A stretch of 64,000 bases of DNA from Niastella caeni (GTDB lineage Bacteria; Bacteroidota; Bacteroidia; Chitinophagales; Chitinophagaceae). A program made the position numbers and the translations under genes. This document shows positions 28,782 through 37,576 of the stretch, in pieces. The stretch covers positions 186,001 through 250,000 of the forward strand of contig NZ_STFF01000007.1 of the NCBI RefSeq assembly GCF_004834005.1, written 5' to 3'. How positions within the stretch are numbered: position 1 is the first letter of the stretch; each line of letters starts with the position of its first letter. The notes beneath the pieces were generated by a model. That model searched no databases and was not told the origin of the DNA. It worked only from the letters and a program-made list of their open reading frames with translations.

Positions 28782-28854
28782 GACGCCCTGAGCGGAGTCG
28801 AAGGGGCGTAGTATCAGTTCTGGTACGCAGCACCCTGAGCGAAGTCGAAGGGTG
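28782..28854. repeat. two CCCTGAGCG(G/A)AGTCGAAGGG repeats
   Basis: Copies at about 28786-28806 and 28831-28851 each sit in a small hairpin (ACGCCC/GGGCGT and CACCCT/AGGGTG). This motif is, from memory, a very common interspersed repeat in Bacteroidota genomes. Confidence 0.8.
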
Positions 28855-28870
28855 AAGTACCAAAAGAAAG

Positions 28871-28944
<74 letters not shown>

Positions 28945-28948
28945 CATC

Positions 28949-28983
28949 AGAAAGGCAAGTCAAAGCGACTTGCCTTTCTTTTT
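28949..28983 (+). terminator. rho-independent terminator of tRNA-Arg
   Basis: A perfect 13-bp stem AGAAAGGCAAGTC/GACTTGCCTTTCT with 5-nt loop AAAGC is followed by a short T-run, 5 bp after the tRNA. Confidence 0.9.
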
Positions 28984-29002
28984 ACCCCTTCAATAATAGA
29001 AT

Positions 29003-29512
29003 ATGAAATCTTTTATCCTGATCGCATTGTTTTGTACCCTGGTCATGTACGCCTGCTCAGATAAGCCTGAACAAAAGGATTCAAATACAAATAGCACAGC
29101 AGATTCACCCTCTGTGAGCAAGAAAATTTTCATTAAAGGCGATCCGGCAAATTACAACGATACACTTCCTAATAAAAGATTTAAAAGGTCAGAGATCGTT
29201 AGTTGCAGTTTCAAAAAAGAGGCATTATTTGGCACCTGGACTACATCATATGAAAATCCGGCCTGCGATTTTAAAATTGATGAGAAAGAATATTTCTTAT
29301 GTGATTATGATGGAGATGGTTCCAGGCTTTACAAAATAGTAAAGGATACTTTATTCCTTGATAATCCGTATCTAATATTCAAAGGTTTAATTTTAAAAGC
29401 TACCGGCGACACATTAGTAATACATTGGCAGGAAAACGAGGAACCTGAAAAGTTATTACGTTGGAAGGATAACCCAGATGATCAAAAGTCTGATACCAGT
29501 GAATCGAAATAA
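29003..29512 (+). CDS. hypothetical lipoprotein
   Basis: The 169-residue product has a lipoprotein signal (LVMYAC, lipidated C18), a Ser/Thr/Asn-rich linker (19-45), then a compact domain with two cysteines (SEIVSCSFKKEALFGTW, NPACDFKIDEKEYFLCDYDG) and a short acidic tail. I do not recognise the family. Its stop codon (29510-29512) directly abuts a duplicated tRNA-Arg 3' end, so the gene appears to be cargo of, or the edge of, an element integrated at the tRNA. Confidence 0.7.
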   Translation: MKSFILIALFCTLVMYACSDKPEQKDSNTNSTADSPSVSKKIFIKGDPANYNDTLPNKRFKRSEIVSCSFKKEALFGTWTTSYENPACDFKIDEKEYFLCDYDGDGSRLYKIVKDTLFLDNPYLIFKGLILKATGDTLVIHWQENEEPEKLLRWKDNPDDQKSDTSESK

Positions 29513-29549
29513 GCAGCAGGTCATTGGTTCGAATCCAATCCGGTTCACA
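29513..29549 (+). other. duplicated 3' half of tRNA-Arg (attachment-site-like)
   Basis: Thirty-five bases corresponding to tRNA positions from the 3' anticodon stem to the discriminator base (28910-28944) recur with two changes, followed by CA. Duplication of a tRNA 3' end is the usual trace of site-specific integration at a tRNA gene; this copy would be a distal att site. Confidence 0.85.
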
Positions 29550-29551
29550 TT

Positions 29552-29578
29552 AAGCTCGTCAAAAGACGGGCTTTTTTT
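29552..29578 (+). terminator. terminator after the duplicated tRNA end
   Basis: Stem AAGCTCGTC/GACGGGCTT (one G-T pair) with AAAA loop and a T7 tail, directly after the tRNA fragment, as in a real tRNA gene. It differs from the terminator at 28949. Confidence 0.85.
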
Positions 29579-29809
29579 ATTAAAATACATGTCCCGCCTG
29601 CATTTGCTCCACTATTCCGCATCAAAGCAATACAAACGGATACAAATCTAATGGTGACCAATTCGGTGTCCATTTCAGTGACCTATCTTTATTGGTGTAT
29701 AAAGATGCGTATGAATGTCACCGATAACTCATACCGGTATTTCACCACTGACAATAAACTTGCTTTTTTTTGGTCTCCTTTAATTATTTTCATGAATTCC
29801 CGGCTGTTT

Positions 29810-32254
29810 ATGTTTAAGAGCATACTCGCTTGTTTCTTGCTTTCTATTAATTGCGCCGCTTTTGCTCAGCAACCGGCGAATCGAAGCATTCGCATCACCA
29901 TTGTCGATGCAAAGAAAAATATTATCCCCGGTTCCTCTGTTTATTTGCTTAATCAGGACTCTGCAGTTATCCGTTCCGAAATTATCCCCGCTTTGGGATT
30001 CCTGGAATGGCTACAGCTTAGCGCTGGTAAATATCGTATACGTGTAACTGCAATTGGCTATGAGGAAGTCTCTTCTCCATGGATTGATCTTGTTTCCAAA
30101 AGCTCTTTTTCCGATACCATTTTTCTTAAAACCAAAAACCAGGTTTTGGAAAATGTACTTGTCGTTTCCAAAAAACGGGCTATTCAGTTCCTGCCGGATA
30201 AAACGGTTATTAATCCCGAAGCAAGTATCACCAATGCAGGGGCAAATGCAATGGATGTGCTGGAAAAATCTCCCGGCATCACGGTGTCAAAAGACGGCTC
30301 CATTATCATGAAGGGAAAACCCTCTGTTATGGTATTGATCGATGGTAAGCAGACCCAGCTAAGTGGCGCGGACCTTCAGGCATATCTTACAGGGATAAGC
30401 GCATCCCAGGTGGATGAAATTGAACTGATCGAGAACCCGGGGGCCAAATACGATGCAGCAGGTAATGCTGGTATCATCAATATAAAAATGAAATCCAATC
30501 GGCAGAAAGGTTTCAATGGTTCGTTGAACGGGAGCGTTGGTCAGGGCGTTTATTTTAAAACGGGAAATTCACTCAATCTGAATTACAGGAATGGAAAAAC
30601 GAACTGGTTTCTGAACTATGGTAATCGTGCCGGATACGAAAATCAAAACATGTACACGTTGCGAAAATATTTCGACAGAAACCAACGGGATTCAGCTTTT
30701 TTGGAACAACCCAATTTCAGCAAGAGTAACATACTGGCAAATAATCTTAAGGTTGGGGTCGACTTTTTTGCCAGTAAAAAAACTACCCTTGGCCTGGTAT
30801 TTACTGGTGGTTTGTTTGATCGCGAAGCAAATAGTTTCGCTGCCATCAAATGGATGGATCCCGGTTTTCACGTAGACTCCATCATCAATACCGTTGGCGA
30901 AAACAACCAGCATTTCAAAAGGGGAGGCATCAATTTAAATGGCAAACATAAGATCAATGAACGCAGTGAAATAAATGTTGACCTGGATTACGTACGCTTC
31001 AGGATCAATGGTGATCAGAACTACGAAACCCAATTGGAGACAACGGGGAGTAGCGAGATTCAGGCTACTAAAGGAAGTACCCGGTCAAAACTAGAGATAC
31101 TTACCGCTAAAGCAGATTACCAACATCAGTTTAAGTCATTCTTATTGGAAGCCGGATTGAAAACAGCCATCAATAAAACCAACAATCTCGCCCAATACTA
31201 TTATGGGAAAGATAATGACTGGCAACCAGATCTTAGTCGCAGTAATAACTTTTTATACGATGAAAAGATCAGCGCTGCCTACGCAAGTGTAGATGCCGAG
31301 AAGGGTAAATGGCATTGGCAGACGGGCCTCCGCTATGAATTCACTTCCTACAAAGCGCATCAACTCGGAAATGCGGTGGTAAAAGATTCAGCTTTCAAAA
31401 AAGAGTACGGCAGCCTGTTCCCAACCGGCTTTATTTCTTATCAGGTAGACAGCGCTAATACGATCACCTTCCGCTTAGGTAGAAGAATTGACCGGCCGCC
31501 GTTCCAGAACCTCAACCCGTTCCTGATCACCCTGAATAAATACACCTTTGAAACAGGTAATCCGTATATTAAACCGCAGTACACCTGGAACTTTGCACTG
31601 ATCCATACCTATAAGCAACTATTTACAACGGAATTTTCTTATAGCTATCTCCGCGATTATTTTTCGCAGATATTTATTATTGATTCCAACAGCAGTAATA
31701 CCAACAAAAATGTGATCATATATACACGAGGAAATGTTGGTTCGTTTCAGAATTTTGGTATTACAGAAACTTTTCAACGTCCGATCAAACCATGGTGGAA
31801 CCTGACCGCTGTGACCGTACTCAATCACAAAATAATAAAAGGTGTGGTGTGGGCGCCTTTTGAGGCAAGGGTAACTCAATTAAATGTAAGCCTCAACAAC
31901 CAGTTCCAACTCAAAAAAGGATGGGGCTTCGAAATTAGCGGATATTACCAAACAAAAAGCCAGATAGACCTGCAGGAATGGCTTAAACCGCAGGGTGAAC
32001 TAGACCTTGGGGTTTCTAAACAAATTATGAAAAATAAAGGAACATTAAGACTTAGTGTTCGTGATCTTACATTGTTCCAGAATTATTCAGGCTTTTCTAC
32101 TTTTCAGAATGCATATGAACCATTCCGTGTCACCTGGGATTCGCGGGTCGTAAGGCTAAGCTTTAACTGGCGGTTTGGAAAGGCGATGAAGCCGGTGAAC
32201 CGATCTCAAGGTGGCGCTTCCGAGGAGATAGACCGGGTTGGTACCGGAAATTAG
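29810..32254 (+). CDS. TonB-dependent receptor of the OMP beta-barrel (OMP_b-brl_3) type
   Basis: The frame opens at 29651, but the methionine at 29810 gives a clean signal peptide (MFKSILACFLLSINCAAFAQ); 29792 is an alternative. About 814 residues. A carboxypeptidase-regulatory-like domain (about 20-105) precedes the plug (VLENVLVVSKKRAIQFLPDK, NAGANAMDVLEKSPGITVSK, SQVDEIELIENPGAKYDAAG) and a barrel typical of the shorter Bacteroidota receptors without a SusD partner. Probable role: uptake of a small ligand across the outer membrane. The gene stands alone between two tRNA-end duplications (29513 and 32600), so it may be integrated cargo. Confidence 0.85.
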   Translation: MFKSILACFLLSINCAAFAQQPANRSIRITIVDAKKNIIPGSSVYLLNQDSAVIRSEIIPALGFLEWLQLSAGKYRIRVTAIGYEEVSSPWIDLVSKSSFSDTIFLKTKNQVLENVLVVSKKRAIQFLPDKTVINPEASITNAGANAMDVLEKSPGITVSKDGSIIMKGKPSVMVLIDGKQTQLSGADLQAYLTGISASQVDEIELIENPGAKYDAAGNAGIINIKMKSNRQKGFNGSLNGSVGQGVYFKTGNSLNLNYRNGKTNWFLNYGNRAGYENQNMYTLRKYFDRNQRDSAFLEQPNFSKSNILANNLKVGVDFFASKKTTLGLVFTGGLFDREANSFAAIKWMDPGFHVDSIINTVGENNQHFKRGGINLNGKHKINERSEINVDLDYVRFRINGDQNYETQLETTGSSEIQATKGSTRSKLEILTAKADYQHQFKSFLLEAGLKTAINKTNNLAQYYYGKDNDWQPDLSRSNNFLYDEKISAAYASVDAEKGKWHWQTGLRYEFTSYKAHQLGNAVVKDSAFKKEYGSLFPTGFISYQVDSANTITFRLGRRIDRPPFQNLNPFLITLNKYTFETGNPYIKPQYTWNFALIHTYKQLFTTEFSYSYLRDYFSQIFIIDSNSSNTNKNVIIYTRGNVGSFQNFGITETFQRPIKPWWNLTAVTVLNHKIIKGVVWAPFEARVTQLNVSLNNQFQLKKGWGFEISGYYQTKSQIDLQEWLKPQGELDLGVSKQIMKNKGTLRLSVRDLTLFQNYSGFSTFQNAYEPFRVTWDSRVVRLSFNWRFGKAMKPVNRSQGGASEEIDRVGTGN

Positions 32255-32558
32255 CATTTACGGATGCGGGAGGAGGAATCGCCGGCCTGTAACAGCAATT
32301 GGTGACCGATCTACCGGATCACCAGCTTTTCAGTCGCCTGATCTGTAGCGGGCAGGGCAGCCCGACGATGGCAGTCCAGGAAACGATGAATATAAGGGCC
32401 GGTGACACTGGCTTTACGGTTTCACCAACAGCAGTAGGAAGAGGGCTAGGCAGGAACACAATCATCTTTTAGATGAGGTATATTTATGTGTAACTGCAAA
32501 TAATCCAAAGGAAATTCGGGGTTGTCTATTGCGCTTAAGGGTGCATCCTGTTAAAAAA

Positions 32559-32632
32559 TCAGCGGCTTAAGTTTGTGTAAATCTCTTAATTCCTCCCTTA
32601 ATTGGTTTGAAGCGAATCCAATCCGGTTCACA
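32559..32632 (+). other. att-like arm plus tRNA-Arg 3' end, copy 1
   Basis: The segment ends GAATCCAATCCGGTTCACA, the end of tRNA-Arg, with a 5-bp interruption in the T loop. The whole 74 bp aligns without gaps to 38549-38622 (57 of 74 identical by hand count), including CGGCTTAA at the left. This suggests the ends of two related integrative elements. Confidence 0.7.
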
Positions 32633-32652
32633 TTATTACGTTTTTAACTCAG

Positions 32653-32675
32653 ACCCGCTTCCATAGCGGGTTTTG
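32653..32675 (+). terminator. terminator after the second tRNA-end duplication
   Basis: Stem ACCCGCT/AGCGGGT with a 5-nt loop followed by TTTGTTTT, 20 bp after the tRNA end. Confidence 0.7.
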
Positions 32676-32742
32676 TTTTCCCGGAATATTATCTCCATTT
32701 AATCTATTCTGTGTAAACCAGGTTGGTTTCAATGTTTTTGCG

Positions 32743-32779
32743 GTTTGATTCCAATCCGGTAGCCAGATTGGAATCAAAC
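32743..32779. repeat. perfect 14-bp inverted repeat containing a tRNA T-arm-like sequence
   Basis: GTTTGATTCCAATC (32743-32756) and its exact complement (32766-32779) flank a 9-bp loop. The left arm with its next bases, GGTTTGATTCCAATCCGG, resembles the T arm and acceptor end of tRNA-Arg. Confidence 0.8.
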
Positions 32780-33114
32780 CATTTTGTAGCTTTCTCCACA
32801 GGAAAGAGTTCCATAGGTGCCGTGCAAAAGCCATTGACGAAGCCTAATACACCAATTACATACGCAATTGTTTTGCTCAATGTGAATTATACCTCATCAA
32901 TTACAGAAAATTAAAAACGGATTTCGTTTTATCGACTATTCTATATAGATCATCAATAACCAACTATGGGGCATCAGTTCGCTATTATTGTACATAGGTT
33001 TTTAACTTGTGCGCGTAAGTACAGAACTTTACCTGATAATTAAGTTACTCATGCTCCATAGTTATGAACTTATTAGTAAATGTTGTAAAGGCTTTTCCAT
33101 ATTTAATTATAATT

Positions 33115-33170
33115 GTTCCAAAGATTAGTGAGAGTGGTGCAAAGTTTAGTCAGGTTGGTCCAAATTTAGC
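33115..33170. repeat. three degenerate 21-bp tandem units
   Basis: Variants of GTTCCAAAGATTAGTGAGAG, GTGCAAAGTTTAGTCAGG and GTCCAAATTTAGC follow each other; the core CCAAAGTTTAGT is shared. The function is unknown. Confidence 0.6.
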
Positions 33171-33352
33171 TACCGATGAGTCATAGTAAGTTACTAATGC
33201 GGCAAAGTTAGAAACATATATTCAGAATTGTTAAAGATGTTACTTAATTGACAACATTGCGCGGAAGCTTTTAGACCCGTCCTGAAAAAATTTGAAATTT
33301 TTGATCGATTAGTAAAACTTTGCCTGTAATGTTTGTTGTGTATTTATAAATG

Positions 33353-35236
33353 TTAGCGTGGAACGAACGGTGTTTTATGCTTCGTTTGATAAGGAAGAAT
33401 TAATTCCACGCGAACCCCGGCTTCACCAGTTGTTGCTTTTTTATCAATGATCTTCAATTGCGCAAGTGTCCTGGTTTGCCGGCTTAAAATTTCCAAACGC
33501 TCCTTATTAATAATGGTAGATAAAGACCGCTTCTGAGATTGATTGCCGGCAACCTGAAAGCCCCGGCCATTATCTTCTATAATGCAATGCAGCGCTTTAT
33601 GATTCTTTTGAATACTGATGTTGATCTGCCCTTTTTCTTGTTGGCCGGTAAAACCGTGCATGATCGCGTTTTCGGTAAAAGGCTGCAACAGCATAGGCGG
33701 AATCAGAATGATTTCCTGGTCAGCTATACCTTCTACTTCAATACGGTATTCAAATTGATTAGCGAATAACGATTGCTGCAGCATTAAATAACTGGCAAGG
33801 GCATCGAGTTCATTTTTGAGCGGTACAAATGGTTGCCGGGCATTTTCAAGGCTCAGCCTGAAGAGCTGCACTAATCGCTCTGCAAATTCAACGGAAACTT
33901 CGGTAGTTCCCTTCCGGATCAACTTCTGTAACTCAAACACGGAATTGTATAAAAAGTGAGAGTCGATCTGGCCTCTTAATAATTGTTGTCGCAGGCTTTC
34001 TTCCCTGATATTCATTTTTAATTGTTTCCGCCTCCACATCCAAAAAACAAATATGCCAAGGATGGCTACGCCGCTGCTTATTCGAATAATGGCTCTCATT
34101 TGCCGTTCCCTGGTCATTTCGCTTTCCTGGTTGCTTAGGGCCAGCGATATGATCTCGTTGTCTTTTTCCAAAAGGCTGTATTTGGCTTCCAACTCCCTGG
34201 CCCGGCCAATCGCCGAGGAATCGACTTCTCTTTTAAAATATCTAAAAGCGGAAGCCATGGCGGCGTTGGCCAGCGAATATTTTTTTTGAAGCGCCCAATT
34301 GTCCGCTTTGGCCCTCCAGATCTTACTTGTAAGCGCCCAGTTTTTTTCATGAGAAACATAGCTCAGAGCCGTGTCCAACAAATTTTCATCCTTTTTATAT
34401 TGCCCAAGCTTTCGGTAGGTGGCTGCTATATTGAAATAAGATTCGGCATTCACTTCGCCCAACCCGCGGCTGATCTGCATGCCCTTCAACTGATAGCCAA
34501 GGCCCTCTTTACAATTACCTTTTTTCGAAAGAAGTGTTCCCAGGGTTTCATACCGTACGGCGTCATAATAAGGATTGCTGAAACTACTGTCCTTCATCAA
34601 CGCCTGAAAAAAAATAAGCGCAGAATCTATTTGGTCAACCCGCTCATACCAGGCTGCAATATTAGCGGCAAAAACTGTTTTATGCTTGGGGCTCGTGCTG
34701 CGTTTGAATCCTTCGAACAAATATTTTTTTTGCATCTCCAGGTCGCCGATCTTTTCATAAATATCATACAGCTTCAGGCAAATGAACGGAAGACCGGGCG
34801 TATCGATCCTTTCAGCCATAGAATAGGCTTCCCGGGCATAACCCAAGGCGCTGTCGAGTAATCTGATGTCAGTAAGTACAGCAGCCTTTTGAATTTTACC
34901 AGCCAGGATCTGTCTTTCGGTTGTATCTTTTTCTATGGCCAATTTTAAAGCCTTATTTGCATACTGCCGGGCTAAAGCGGGCTTGCTTTCGATTTGGTAC
35001 ACTACGGCCATACAGCGAAGCCAGGAACACATTTCTACATAGTTATCCCTTTGTTCAATGAGGGGCAGAATGCTGTCTAATTTTCTTTTGGCGGCTTTGG
35101 CTTCCCGGTTTTGTAATAAGGGATTGATGTTGTTTTTTAAAAAGGCCATAAAATGACCCGAGGCAGGTTGCTGCTTCTTCTTACCATTGGTATTACAGGC
35201 CATACAAATGATGGCCAGAAGGAAGATCCGGTACAT
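33353..35236 (-). CDS. TPR-containing LytS-type sensor histidine kinase
   Basis: The 627-residue product has a lipoprotein-like signal (IICMAC, C14), TPR-like helical pairs (about 30-340: LARQYANKALKLAIEKDTTE, NAESYFNIAATYRKLGQYKK), a membrane segment (IRISSGVAILGIFVFWMW), then the His_kinase domain (GQIDSHFLYNSVFELQKLI with the phosphorylated His; LIPPMLLQPFTENAIMHGF; IEDNGRGFQV). It should phosphorylate the LytTR regulator encoded 5 bp upstream on the same strand. SHFLYN replaces the more common NPHFLFN. The signal sensed is unknown. Confidence 0.92.
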   Translation of the reverse strand: MYRIFLLAIICMACNTNGKKKQQPASGHFMAFLKNNINPLLQNREAKAAKRKLDSILPLIEQRDNYVEMCSWLRCMAVVYQIESKPALARQYANKALKLAIEKDTTERQILAGKIQKAAVLTDIRLLDSALGYAREAYSMAERIDTPGLPFICLKLYDIYEKIGDLEMQKKYLFEGFKRSTSPKHKTVFAANIAAWYERVDQIDSALIFFQALMKDSSFSNPYYDAVRYETLGTLLSKKGNCKEGLGYQLKGMQISRGLGEVNAESYFNIAATYRKLGQYKKDENLLDTALSYVSHEKNWALTSKIWRAKADNWALQKKYSLANAAMASAFRYFKREVDSSAIGRARELEAKYSLLEKDNEIISLALSNQESEMTRERQMRAIIRISSGVAILGIFVFWMWRRKQLKMNIREESLRQQLLRGQIDSHFLYNSVFELQKLIRKGTTEVSVEFAERLVQLFRLSLENARQPFVPLKNELDALASYLMLQQSLFANQFEYRIEVEGIADQEIILIPPMLLQPFTENAIMHGFTGQQEKGQINISIQKNHKALHCIIEDNGRGFQVAGNQSQKRSLSTIINKERLEILSRQTRTLAQLKIIDKKATTGEAGVRVELILPYQTKHKTPFVPR

Positions 35237-35241
35237 AGCGG

Positions 35242-36000
35242 CTATAGCTTTTTTAAATATTGATCAACAATTTCTTTTTTCCGTTCCGACACTGGAATTT
35301 GTGTTCCATCTTTTAAGTAGATTATACCCCCTTTCGGGTGGTAACGATCAATATAAAATTCATTCAGCAGGTAAGACTGGTGGGTACGCAGAAAGAATGT
35401 TTCGGATAATAGTTCGTCATATTCCTTAAGGGGTTTGCTGGTAACCACTTTGTTTCCGGCATTTAAGAAAACAGTAGTATACTTATTATCAGCTTCAAAG
35501 TAAGTGATCTCTTTTAACTTCACGATCTTCACAAAATCCTGGGACCGCAGTGCAATGTGATCCTGCACCTTTTTTTTCCTGAAACTGTGCAGGGTGATGG
35601 CAATTTGCTCCCGTAGCAGCGGTTGAGCGTTGATTACTCTTTGTAACGCCTCCATTAATTCCAGCTCGTTGAAAGGCTTTAGTAAGTAATCGATGGCGCC
35701 GTACCGAAAGGCCTGGATAGCATACTGCGAGTGGGCCGTCAGGAATATGACCTTAACCTTTTCGGTTATCTGTTCGAGTATGTCAAAACCGGTCCCATCC
35801 GGAAGTCCGATATCGAGTAACAAAAGGTCTGGTTTTGTGTTATGGATCAGTGCAATGGCATCACTAACGGTACTGCAGGCACCAACAATGATAAAGTCTG
35901 GTTGCTGCTGGAAAAACTCTTCTAAATCCTGACGGATGGAAATCATGTCTTCAACTATAATCACTCTCAGGGGAGCGGTCAGGGGAGTAGTCAGGTTCAT
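35242..36000 (-). CDS. LytTR-family response regulator
   Basis: The 252-residue product has a receiver domain (about 12-125: RVIIVEDM, phospho-acceptor Asp in LLLLDIGLPDGTGFDIL, DYLLKPFNELELM) and a C-terminal LytTR DNA-binding domain (about 150-250: IALRSQDFVKIVKLKEITYF, FFLRTHQSYLLNEFYIDRYH). It is first in a two-gene operon with the kinase gene and is divergent from the fn3 protein gene at 36358, whose transcription it may control through the shared 357-bp gap. Confidence 0.93.
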   Translation of the reverse strand: MNLTTPLTAPLRVIIVEDMISIRQDLEEFFQQQPDFIIVGACSTVSDAIALIHNTKPDLLLLDIGLPDGTGFDILEQITEKVKVIFLTAHSQYAIQAFRYGAIDYLLKPFNELELMEALQRVINAQPLLREQIAITLHSFRKKKVQDHIALRSQDFVKIVKLKEITYFEADNKYTTVFLNAGNKVVTSKPLKEYDELLSETFFLRTHQSYLLNEFYIDRYHPKGGIIYLKDGTQIPVSERKKEIVDQYLKKL

Positions 36001-36357
36001 GGGTTGGTTTAGGTTAATTTAGGGTTATTAAATTTAATATTATTTAAAGTTATTGTTTGCGTAAATGGGTAACGGCGCTTACTTATTGATTTTAATCAAT
36101 GCTTTTTGTGACGTGTACTAAAAACGAAAAGCATGCCTCATGTAATTATTTTTTTGCGAATTCTCTCTAAAATCATACGAATACTACAAACCCACCAGCG
36201 AATTCTCCAACGCTCACTTTTTGTTTGCATCCTCATTTATTTTTGACTTACAACAACGGCAGCAATAAACTCCGTTGTAATTATTGGCCAATACAATGGG
36301 TTTCAGGTTCTGATCTTAGAGCGGGTATTTTATTTTTTAACATTAAAATCTTAGCAA
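36001..36357. promoter_or_regulatory. divergent promoter region between the LytTR regulator and the fn3/lysis genes
   Basis: This 357-bp AT-rich gap serves two divergent transcription units. It includes ATTGATTTTAATCAAT, a perfect palindrome at 36086-36101, which could be a regulator site. No gene is seen. Confidence 0.45.
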
Positions 36358-36969
36358 ATGCAAAACGTAATATTAAGTACGTACAAGATCCTGCGCGATA
36401 GCGACACCATAACTCAGGGTTATCGTGTAGTGGAAAAAATGGAAAACAATCCAATCTTTTCTGATCCGCCTCCAGCTCTTGCTGAAACCAAAAAGCTGTT
36501 ACCGGAATTGCAATCCGCAGTAGGCAATGCCAAAGGCCGAGACGTTGAAGCAGTTGCGCTTAAAAACAAATTGAAAGCGGAAGTGATCGCCTTACTAACC
36601 GTGTTGGCAGAATATGTAACCGTTATGTGTAAAGGCGACCGGCTGAATTTGTTAAGCAGCGGTTTTCCTATCTCAGGTGCAAGCAGCACGCAGATTGATC
36701 AGATAATTTCACCACTGGAAGTTGAAATAGGAGCTCCCGGTGTGGCTTCCACAAGCTTAAAGCGGTTGCGCGGGGCAAGAGTATATATGCACCAGTACAC
36801 TGCCGAGCCTCCTGCTTTAGAAACAGTTTGGCATAGTGAAGTAAGCAAGTTTTCCGTACACACTTTTAACGGGCTTACTTCCATGGCAAAATACTGGTTT
36901 CGGGTTGTAGCCATAAGTGCTGCAGGTGAAAAGCTCACTACTCAGGTAGTTGAACGGGTTATTCAATAA
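36358..36969 (+). CDS. fibronectin type III-like protein with helical N-terminal domain
   Basis: The 203-residue product has no signal peptide. Residues 1-110 are helical (LAETKKLLPELQSAVGNAKG, ALKNKLKAEVIALLTVLAEY) and end in CKGDRLNLLSSGFPIS; residues 120-203 resemble an fn3 fold, ending FNGLTSMAKYWFRVVAISAA. This matches a family I remember from Bacteroidota in which a helical domain precedes one fn3 domain (the LLSSGF motif is characteristic); its function is not known. It heads the group with the holin-like protein and the muramidase. Confidence 0.7.
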   Translation: MQNVILSTYKILRDSDTITQGYRVVEKMENNPIFSDPPPALAETKKLLPELQSAVGNAKGRDVEAVALKNKLKAEVIALLTVLAEYVTVMCKGDRLNLLSSGFPISGASSTQIDQIISPLEVEIGAPGVASTSLKRLRGARVYMHQYTAEPPALETVWHSEVSKFSVHTFNGLTSMAKYWFRVVAISAAGEKLTTQVVERVIQ

Positions 36970-37021
36970 CCCGGTAGTGGTTTTGCGGCAACCATGAAGG
37001 GCTTACTTCCTGTAAGGGAAC

Positions 37022-37042
37022 GCCCCGACAAGCCGGGGCCAC
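37022..37042. repeat. GCCCCGACAAGCCGGGGC hairpin
   Basis: A short G/C-rich hairpin about 50 bp after the fn3 gene; it lacks a T-run. The surrounding gap 36970-37261 has no supported gene. Confidence 0.5.
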
Positions 37043-37261
37043 TAAACCGAAGCTGCATTCATCCGTTGCCAAACCACCTTATCCTATGCGCTTGTTTGCT
37101 CAAGGCAGGTATGTATATACCAGGAAGCTTCCATGCCGCCCCGCGGCAAACCTTATTGGCCCAGGCCCTGTGCGCAGGGGCCACGGCCCATAAGTTGCGA
37201 AATAGGGTTATAGTCTGGTTAGTAGAAGGACCATTATTTGTTAACCAGTCAATTTTTCAAT

Positions 37262-37477
37262 ATGAACACTATCATCAACCGGATGCAGGATTCCACCCCG
37301 AAGTTTTTCAAAATACTTCGAACCATCGGTGTGTCGCTGGTAGCAGTAAGCGCTGCCGTCTTTGCCTCTCCTGCGCATTTGCCAAATATCGTTACCGACA
37401 TTGCAGGATACCTCGCTGTGGCCGGTAGCGTAATGGGCGCTGTAAGCCAAACAGCGGTGCTCAATGAAGAGGAATAG
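37262..37477 (+). CDS. small holin-like membrane protein
   Basis: The 71-residue product starts at the ATG at 37262. It has two hydrophobic segments (about 22-38, TIGVSLVAVSAAVFASPA, and 43-63, IVTDIAGYLAVAGSVMGAVS) separated by a short turn, and a charged C-terminus (LNEEE). Size, topology and position just before a muramidase fit a phage-type holin, which forms pores that let the muramidase reach the cell wall. There is no sequence motif that proves this; a general small membrane protein is the alternative. Confidence 0.6.
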   Translation: MNTIINRMQDSTPKFFKILRTIGVSLVAVSAAVFASPAHLPNIVTDIAGYLAVAGSVMGAVSQTAVLNEEE

Positions 37478-37498
37478 TGCGTGCGGTTAGTAAAGTAA

Positions 37499-37530
37499 AG
37501 AGTCCTGACGGTACTGTCAGGGCTCTTTTT
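37499..37530 (+). terminator. rho-independent terminator after the holin-like gene
   Basis: Stem AGAGTCCTGAC/GTCAGGGCTCT (one G-T pair), 6-nt loop, T tail. It separates the holin-like gene from the muramidase, so the latter may need its own promoter or read-through. Confidence 0.85.
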
Positions 37531-37576
37531 AAAATCTTTTATTAATACTGCAGGTAAACATAAAACGACAAAAACA

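Larger units (their letters stand above)
32255..33352. other. gene-poor 1.1-kb segment with att-like and repeat sequences
   Basis: No gene is supported. It contains an att-like arm and tRNA end (32559-32632), a terminator (32653-32675), a 14-bp inverted repeat (32743-32779), AT-rich DNA, and a degenerate 21-bp tandem repeat (33115-33170). The short open frames present lack family features. Confidence 0.6.

Noticed and set aside
32460..32568. Short frame ending in the att-like arm (NPKEIRGCLLRLRVHPVKK), considered as an integrase C-terminus
   Set aside because: None of the tyrosine recombinase motifs (R, HxxR, Y) can be seen.
32723..32914. 63-codon open frame in the gene-poor segment
   Set aside because: It runs through the 14-bp inverted repeat and has no recognisable features; probably chance.
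36994..37428. 144-codon open frame overlapping the holin-like gene
   Set aside because: Pro/Cys/His-rich composition without domain features; it overlaps the better-supported 71-residue membrane protein in another frame.
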